A stretch of 64,000 nucleotides of DNA from Gnetum montanum (Eukaryota; Streptophyta; Gnetopsida; Gnetales; Gnetaceae), in NCBI GenBank assembly GCA_015680685.1, contig MNCI01000614.1, positions 297,449-361,448 on the forward strand, written 5' to 3'. The position numbers and the translations under genes are program-made. Shown here in pieces: positions 57,910-64,000 of this stretch; the stretch's first letter is position 1; each line of letters begins with the position of its first letter. The notes below the pieces were generated by a model that was not told where the DNA came from, did no database searches, and saw only the letters and a list, made by a program, of their open reading frames with translations.

Positions 57910-58800
57910 CTATCCTAAGCTCTTGGAAAGGTTTGGTTTGTTGCATGTTGACCAAAAGTTTCTTATCTGGGCTCTCAGGTTTGTATATTGCAATGGTCCT
58001 TGACGGAAAAGTTGCATAAATAATATAAGGTCCTTCCCACAGTGTTTGAAATTAGTATGTTGTGGAACATGTGTGGGATTCCAGTAGAGAACCTTATCTC
58101 TTGATTGATATTTAACTTTCCTAATCCTTAGGTCATGACGTTGTTTATTGAAGGTCTTGTGCAATTTGTTATATGATAGGGCATCTAATTGGTTTTCATC
58201 TAGCAAGTTAAGGGTTACTAACTATTGTTTCTATGCTAGATCAAGGTCAAGGTTGAGGTCACATGCCATGGATAGTGCACGGAGCTTAGTTTGAATGGGA
58301 AGCGTTGGTAATTTACTGTACACTAACTCATAGGGAGAGTATCTTGTAGGGAGTTTCCATGTGGAGCGGTATGCCCAAAGAGCATCATTCATTTTAGTGA
58401 TCTAGTCTTACCTAAACATGCTAATGGTTCTTATCAATATCTTCATAATCTCCCTGTTGGTGACTTCTGCTTGACTATTCGCTTAGGGGTGGTATGGTGT
58501 AGTCAATTTATGCTCAACCCCTAAGTGTTGCATTAATTTCTGAAAATTTGCACCTGTGAAGTGTGTACCATTATCTAAAATAAGTGCACATGGCACACCA
58601 AACCTATTTATGATTTGTTGTTGAATAAATCTCCTATAGTAGCTAGTGTATTCAAGGAATGACCAAATATCTTTGATAGTTTCTAGTTGACGGGTAATTC
58701 CTTGGATAACTTTGATTTTCTCGGGATCTACCTCTATCCCTATGTGTGAGATTTTGTGCTCTAGTACTATGCGCTCTTGGATCATCAAATGGATTTTCCA
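57910..58800 (-). pseudogene. Ath-F integrase remnant fused to the RT connection domain
   Basis: A frame from 58788 begins in the RT connection part (SHIGIEVDPEKIKVIQGI, FLEYTSYYRRFI) and passes without a break into integrase core sequence (RFGVPCALILDNGTHFTGAN, HKLTTPYHP). RNase H and the integrase N-terminus are thus deleted. The C-terminal part follows from 58206 (MLDENQLDALSYNKLHKTF, IRKVKYQSRDKVLYWNP). Integrase would insert DNA copies; this one is broken by the deletion and by stops. Confidence 0.85.
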
Positions 58801-59560
58801 CTAGTTGAGCCTCAAAATGGTTTCTACACATATTTTTAACACTTGATCCAACTGGTCCAAGGCTTGATCAAAGTTTTCTCCATAAGTGGAGAAGTCGTCC
58901 ATAAAGATTTGCATGCCATTCCCTATCTGCTATTGGAATATACTTAGAACTAGTCATTAAAATGTTGCAGGGGCATTGCACAAGTTAAACGACATATGTT
59001 TGTATGCAAAATTTCCCCAAGGACTGGTGAACATAGTCTTGGCTTGGTCTTTTGGGGTTATTTGTATTTGATTATATCCACTATATCCATACAGAAAATT
59101 GTAATAGCATTGCCCTACGATGGTGTCTAAGACTTCATTGAAAAATGGAAATGGAAAGTGATCTTTGAATATTGCCATATTTAGTAGCCTGAAATCTATG
59201 CACATCCTCCATTTGCCTCCCTTTTAGGCACAATAACTAAGGGGCTAACCCATTCGCTATCAACAATGGGGTATATGAACCCATCCTTGAGAAGCTGTTC
59301 AATTTCTTTCTTAACTACTTGCTTCAGCTTAGGGTTTAATCACCTTTGTAGTTGTCTTCAAGGATTCATGGAGGGGTTAGTGTAAATTCTATGTTGGCAT
59401 GTTCTAGGATCTATTCCAGTTAATTTGGGATATGACCAAGTGAAGGCTTCTGACCATTTATTTATTACCTTCAATAGTTATTCTTTCTGTTGAGGAGCAA
59501 GCTTAGCATTTATAATTACTAGTTTTTCACTTTTAAGAAACATGTATTCCATACTGATGG
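58801..59560 (-). pseudogene. Reverse transcriptase, Ath-F
   Basis: It shows CIDFRLLNMAIFKDHFPFPF, YGYSGYNQIQITPKDQAKTM, FTSPWGNFAYKHMSFNLCNA then PATF, and MQIFMDDFSTYGENFDQA with the Athila-type F-M-D-D. Stops separate the blocks. It closely resembles the RT of Ath-D. Confidence 0.85.
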
Positions 59561-59889
59561 GAAATGGTTTTAGCCTGAGGGGCTTCTGCTTAAATTTCTC
59601 AAGGATTTCCAGCTTCCCCTAATTGATATTTTCGAGGTTAAGACTTAGAAGTTGGTGGTGGACTTACTCTAATGTGTCTATTCTATCAATGTAAGCACAA
59701 GTCAAACCCTCAGTTGGTTCCATGCATATGAGTGAACTACTTTCTTGATCAACTGTCAACCACTGGGTGTCTTCCTATCATGTGGCTACTACATACAGGC
59801 ATCTTTGTATGTTAATCAATTGTGCACACTGATTGCATGCAAGAAATGCTAAACTTTGCACAAACCATGACCTTTGCACACAATTACAC

Positions 59890-60540
59890 CCTATGTCACT
59901 GTATGTGATGCACGAAATTTTCTTCTTCTCGATCTTTCTAAATGTATTTCCTTTGATATTTCTAGGGAAAGATCATAGATTCCTAGGTGTGCATCAATGG
60001 TGCTTAGCCATGCTCTTTCCATTATGATTGGGAAGTTCCCCTTACCGTTATTTACCTGAATCACTAGGAGGTCAACTAGGTATGACCACCCATAAATAGT
60101 GGTAACAATTTCTTTCACTAGTTCCAATGGGACAGTGATGGACTGGTTAGCCAACTCTAGATGGATGTTGCTCTTTGTGGAGGCAGGTTTTGGGCCTTAT
60201 ACATTTTTTGAGAAATCAAGTTTACATTGGAACCTAAATCCAAAAGAGCCTTGCATAGTGCATTTTCAGCAATTTGTAAGTATATCAAAGGACTCCCAGG
60301 ATTAGAGAATATCCTAGGAAGATGGCCAGCTTTGATCCAATCCATGACAACATGTGTTAGCATGACCATATGTGTTGAGTATGGTGATTGGGTTGAAGGG
60401 GGCTCTGAAGTTTTGATTAATACTAAGGCATCTAAGGAATTAGCTGCTTGTGATTGCAAGGGCTTGGTTGGACGGTTGGTTCTAAAGAAATGTCTTTTCT
60501 TCATGTGGTTGTTGGAACCAACAGTAGGTTAAGAGTTAAT
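59890..60540 (-). pseudogene. Protease region, Ath-F
   Basis: In the frame from 60504, LPRIFSNPGSPLIYLQIAEN is followed by KALLDLGSNVNLIS (near 60240), the Athila protease site (Leu-Asp-Leu-Gly-[Ala/Ser]-x-[Ile/Val]-Asn). A second frame (60154-59891) continues with TVPLELVKEIVTTIYGWSYL and VDLLVIQV, then MERAWLSTIDAHLGI. One frameshift separates them. Confidence 0.8.
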
Positions 60541-60639
60541 AGCCCTTGTGGCATTACATTGCTATGGTTGGGTAGGGATTTCACCTTGCATCATGGGAGC
60601 AGGTGGTATTGGAGCTATTGGTGGAAGATATGTGATTGG

Positions 60640-62951
60640 ATGAGAAGGATGATATTCTTGTGGAATATTACCTCTAAAAGAGGGAGTCCCATAATACTTG
60701 TGGGCTTGGTAGTAAGGTTAAGAGTGACGTGACTAGTAGAGTCATGTGGGGAGATTGGCTGCTGCACGTAATATTCATATGAGTTAGGTTGCTAGTAAGG
60801 ATACTGTTGTCTTGGTGGTGGCATTTCCCATGATCTTGGGTGATACCACTATTGATATTGCTCAATTGGTTGTGGTGGAATTCCACTGGGATAATATGTT
60901 AAGGGTTGGTGGAACTTCCTTGGGTTACCTTGAGGATAAGGTAACCTTTGGGGTGTTTGCCTTTTGTTTAATCATGGGTTAAGTGAATACACCCCAGACT
61001 CTTGCAGATGTGAGATTATAAGGCAACATTCCTTAGGATGGTCATATTGGCATATCTTGCATCCACTATCATTTTCTGTATCCAAATCCACAACCTCTTT
61101 GATAATGGAAACTTTTCCTTTACCCTTGTTACGTGCATGTTCAGTTTCTTTTTTTTTTCTTTTTTCATGATCACTATGTTGCTCTATAGACTCCTCTAAT
61201 ATTTTAAGAATGGTTTGAAATCTATCATCTAGGGAATCCCACATTTGGTCTACCTTTGTTGATACTTCTGATGCAAGTTTTTGAATGGGCAAGGTTTTCC
61301 TATTCACCATCTCTTAGAGTGATGACTCTTCTTCATCCTCACAAAATCTTACTCCCTTCTTTCAAAGGGAAGGATATCTGTTATATTTCTCTACACTCTC
61401 TCTTTTCCTTAGCTCACCTTATTCTTTAGCAACTTTCTCCAATAATCTTTGAATTTGATGTGTCCTAAGCTTAGATAGCATCCCTTGGGCATAATTCCCA
61501 AGGGTTCTTCACATTTCATACCTAAGCCCATCCATGAGATGGCATAGTTGATCCCTTTGCAAATAACCATGGCTAAGAAAATGATCTAATAGTGCATAGT
61601 ATAGAACCATGGTAGCATCCAAGGGTTCATGTCCTCCTTGTTTCTAGCCTTGGATTTGCTTTCGCAAGTTAGACACTCGGGAGTACGTTTGGTACTTGTC
61701 ATTAAATAGTTCTAACATAGTACTCCACCTATGAATGGATTCTAGTTCTAAAGACTGGTAAGAACTTTTAGATTCTTTAACTAATGTCTGTGGGAACAAC
61801 TTAAGTTTTTTACATTCGTTCTCTATGTTTTGTAAGGCACACACATCATGGAATGCTTGTAAATGATTCCGAGGATCAGCATTGTATCCCCCTTCAAATC
61901 ATGGGATGTTGTTCATATCTAATCTCTTGATCCTACTATCTTTCTAATGCCTTGTTGGAATTCTAACAACCTCAGTTATGTCCAACATAATTTAAGTAGC
62001 GAGGAGGCGTTTATCGTAATAGTCTCATCCATGGTGTCTATGATGCATATGTTGTTCCTTACTCTCCCTTCTTCTATGTTGTGACTCTTTGGAGTGCCCT
62101 CATCCCTTTCCTAGCTGTTTCTTCTCTGACTTCCACTTTGCCTACCTTTATCCCCATGGTATTTTTCTTTATGACCACATTTGGATATTGAAGGAGAGGA
62201 TGAAGGAGATGATGACGGGTGAAGAAGAAGGAGAACCATCACCATGACGGTGTCTACTACCTTCTCTTCTGTGGTCTCGGCCCCAATCACAATTATGATC
62301 AGAATGTCCACCTTTATCATGAGTTCATGTCCCTTGTTTAGACCCTTTGTGCTTGTGGGTATCAAAACCTACATTATGAATAGTGGAATGAAGGTTTTGA
62401 TACACAACCCTTTAGCCAAAGTTAAGTGGAGGAACATCATTATGTGGGCAACTTCTTGAGGTAGGTTCACCACCCTCATTTTGACTTAAGACATGTGGGA
62501 CATCTTGGGACCACTTATGCTTGAAAGACTTATGGGATCTCTCTTATTGCAAGTCCCTTTGATGTTGTGCCTCCATGGAACAATATTCTCTCGAGTCATG
62601 ATCTTGCACAACATATTCTACATGTAAGTGCGGCATGCCAATTCGTGTAAGAGCATAAAGAAACATGCTTGGGATTGAATGATTGAGAGGTAACAATATG
62701 TTACACTCTAAATCTCGCCAACACAATTGTTCATCTTGATGGAGGATAAATTTGAAGTCTAGTATATACTTATCGGGATGAATATATACCACTTGAACTT
62801 GTTGAGGGACTAGTGGATCAACGTCATGTGTATTACGCCGTTGACTATTTCCTATTTCAGACCTAGGTGGTGAGGTGCTTTTGTATGAAGAAGGAGACAT
62901 ACTTGTCTCTTTAGTGTGCAATGTATTCTTGTTTATTATTTTCTCAACCAA
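60640..62951 (-). pseudogene. gag, Ath-F
   Basis: From the ATG at 62951: a Ser/Arg-rich N-terminus, VYIHPDKYILDFKFILHQDE, then further decayed frames, KLKLFPQTLVKESKSSYQSL, a later coiled part (KLASEVSTKVDQMWDSLDDR) and a zinc knuckle-like CKICQYDHPKECC near 61040. A His/Gln/Tyr-rich part to about 60640 joins protease. Order and motifs fit an Athila-like gag. There are many stops. Confidence 0.75.
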
Positions 62952-63017
62952 TCCTAAGGATTTGTTCCAACAATGTGAATGATTTCCTATGTTCTAGTTA
63001 GCGCGTAGACAACCAAG

Positions 63018-63035
63018 TCCCCAGTAACTGTGCCA
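63018..63035 (-). other. Primer-binding site, Ath-F
   Basis: TGGCACAGTTACTGGGGA on the minus strand, four bases (ATGA) from the LTR. It is close to the TGGCGCCGTTGCCGGGGA-type site of Athila elements; the changes are mostly C to T or G to A. Confidence 0.8.
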
Positions 63036-63039
63036 ATGA

Positions 63040-64000
63040 TGAGTGGTGAGGTACCCCTATGCTCAACCATACAGATACGAGCATTTCATGCACGATCTAG
63101 TCGAATTCCAAGGACTAAGTGCCTATGCACCTTTGTGAAACAAGGATGGGTTGGTTGATCATTATCTTCCCAAGCTTATCTGTATGTCACGATTGTATGG
63201 TTAAGTAAGCTTGAGGCATAGGATTTTTATAGCTTTTATGTTTTTATGTCCTGCTGCTAATAATGGAGGAGAGAGATAATTAAGTGACTGATTTAATTTA
63301 ACTACTGATTAGCTAGGCTTTAACTAATCCTAACACTAGTATCCATTCTCACTTGCTGTACACATCCTGAACCAGTGCAACACTACTGGGATTACCAAAC
63401 ACTAATCGTTACTGGGTTACCAAGTGTTACACGCATGCTCAAAGTGATCGTACTGAGTGTAATTTAATGATTTGCTGAATTGATCAAAATGAATTGCTAT
63501 GTTAATAACATAAATGTAAAGAGCATAAAATAAAATAAAATAAAATAAATGCATAAGAAAATAAAATAAAAAAATGTGTAAGAAAACAAATCTCAAGTGC
63601 TGCAAGGATGAATTGAAGAGCTTGTCTTTATTGCCATACATAAGGTGTGCTAAGGTATACAATGCTCGAATAAAGATCTGTCCACACTTTGACCTCCTGT
63701 TGTGGGCACTTGGAAACTACTCTAACTTCTAAATAGACTACAAGAGTTTCACTACTTAACTACTACCAAACTCCTTCTTCTGAATTACTCCTTATTATGC
63801 ACCTGGGCATTGTATTTGTAGGCCCAGGAGTAACTGGGGAATAACCTCTCTAATAATAACCACTCTAATAATTAGAGAAACTATTCTAATAATAACCACT
63901 CTAATAATTAGAGTAACTACTCTAATAATAACCACTCTAATAATTAGAGTAACTGCTCTAATAATAACCACTCTAATAATTAGAGTAACCACTTTAATAA
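63040..64000 (-). mobile_element. 5' LTR of Ath-F, cut by the window edge
   Basis: It starts TGAGTGGTGAGG and aligns with 55022-55938. The window ends inside its 36-bp tandem repeat, so the outer end and the target-site duplication cannot be seen. TATA box on the minus strand near 63811-63821 in a decayed form (TACAAATACAATG). Confidence 0.85.
63845..64000. repeat. 36-bp tandem repeat, expanded copy in the 5' LTR of Ath-F
   Basis: At least four units of CTCTAATAATAACCACTCTA plus ATAATTAGAGTAACTG. It runs off the window. The plus and minus strands both stay open through it, which gives a spurious frame of repeated Ile-Arg-Val-Val. Confidence 0.85.

Noticed and set aside
63795-63992. Minus-strand frame of repeated Ile-Arg-Val-Val
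   Set aside because: It is the 36-bp LTR repeat read in frame, not a protein.

Overview
This window is plant nuclear DNA made almost entirely of old, decayed LTR retrotransposons. I see at least six Ty3/gypsy elements, one fragment of a host gene, and no intact protein-coding gene. No tRNA, rRNA, CRISPR array or bacterial-type operon was recognised. Very old, strongly diverged nested elements suggest a large seed-plant genome, perhaps a gymnosperm; that is inference, and the species cannot be read from the sequence.

Layout. (1) 1-2180, minus: decayed retroelement-type ORF resembling the 'putative plant transposon protein' family. (2) 2869-18044, minus: element Tat-A, with a 3' LTR, integrase, second (archaeal-like) RNase H, RNase H, RT, and a gag-protease block ending in gag. 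The second RNase H marks the Tat clade. (3) 18045-30220, minus: Tat-B, the same family; its LTR abuts the middle of the Tat-A gag and its integrase core is deleted. (4) 30221-39370, plus: Tat-C, the same family in the opposite orientation, with LTR, gag and protease, broken off at 39370. (5) 39371-42812, minus: Athila-like Ath-D, cut inside RNase H, with RT, gag, primer-binding site and 5' LTR. (6) 44529-45344, minus: the last two exons and one intron of a gene for the RNA polymerase I second-largest subunit (RPA2/NRPA2), now a pseudogene. (7) 45423-54069, minus: complete but internally deleted Ty3/gypsy element Gyp-E with both LTRs and a 5-bp target-site duplication CATAC. (8) 55022 to beyond 64000, minus: Athila-like Ath-F with two LTRs, the second cut by the window edge.

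Most interesting: all three Tat copies carry, between the protease and RT blocks and antisense to them, a separate gene of about 4.5-5 kb. It has at least eight exons with conserved splice sites, its own TATA box, a conserved C-terminal coiled-coil region and an N-terminal segment resembling an FCP1/NIF (HAD) phosphatase fold. Where its ends are preserved it is bracketed by tandem arrays whose units form short palindromes (GGTC-6 nt-GACC on one side, GGCC-6 nt-GGCC on the other). A third array of the first type follows integrase. The retroelement therefore has the order LTR - gag-PR - array - antisense gene - array - RT-RH-aRNH-INT - array - LTR. A second, shorter antisense exon lies inside the LTRs of Tat-A and Tat-B.

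All copies have stop codons. Many are TAG or TGA where a paralogue or the family has CAG or CGA, as expected from deamination of methylated cytosines. Exon limits were placed by eye from splice consensus and from comparing the copies.
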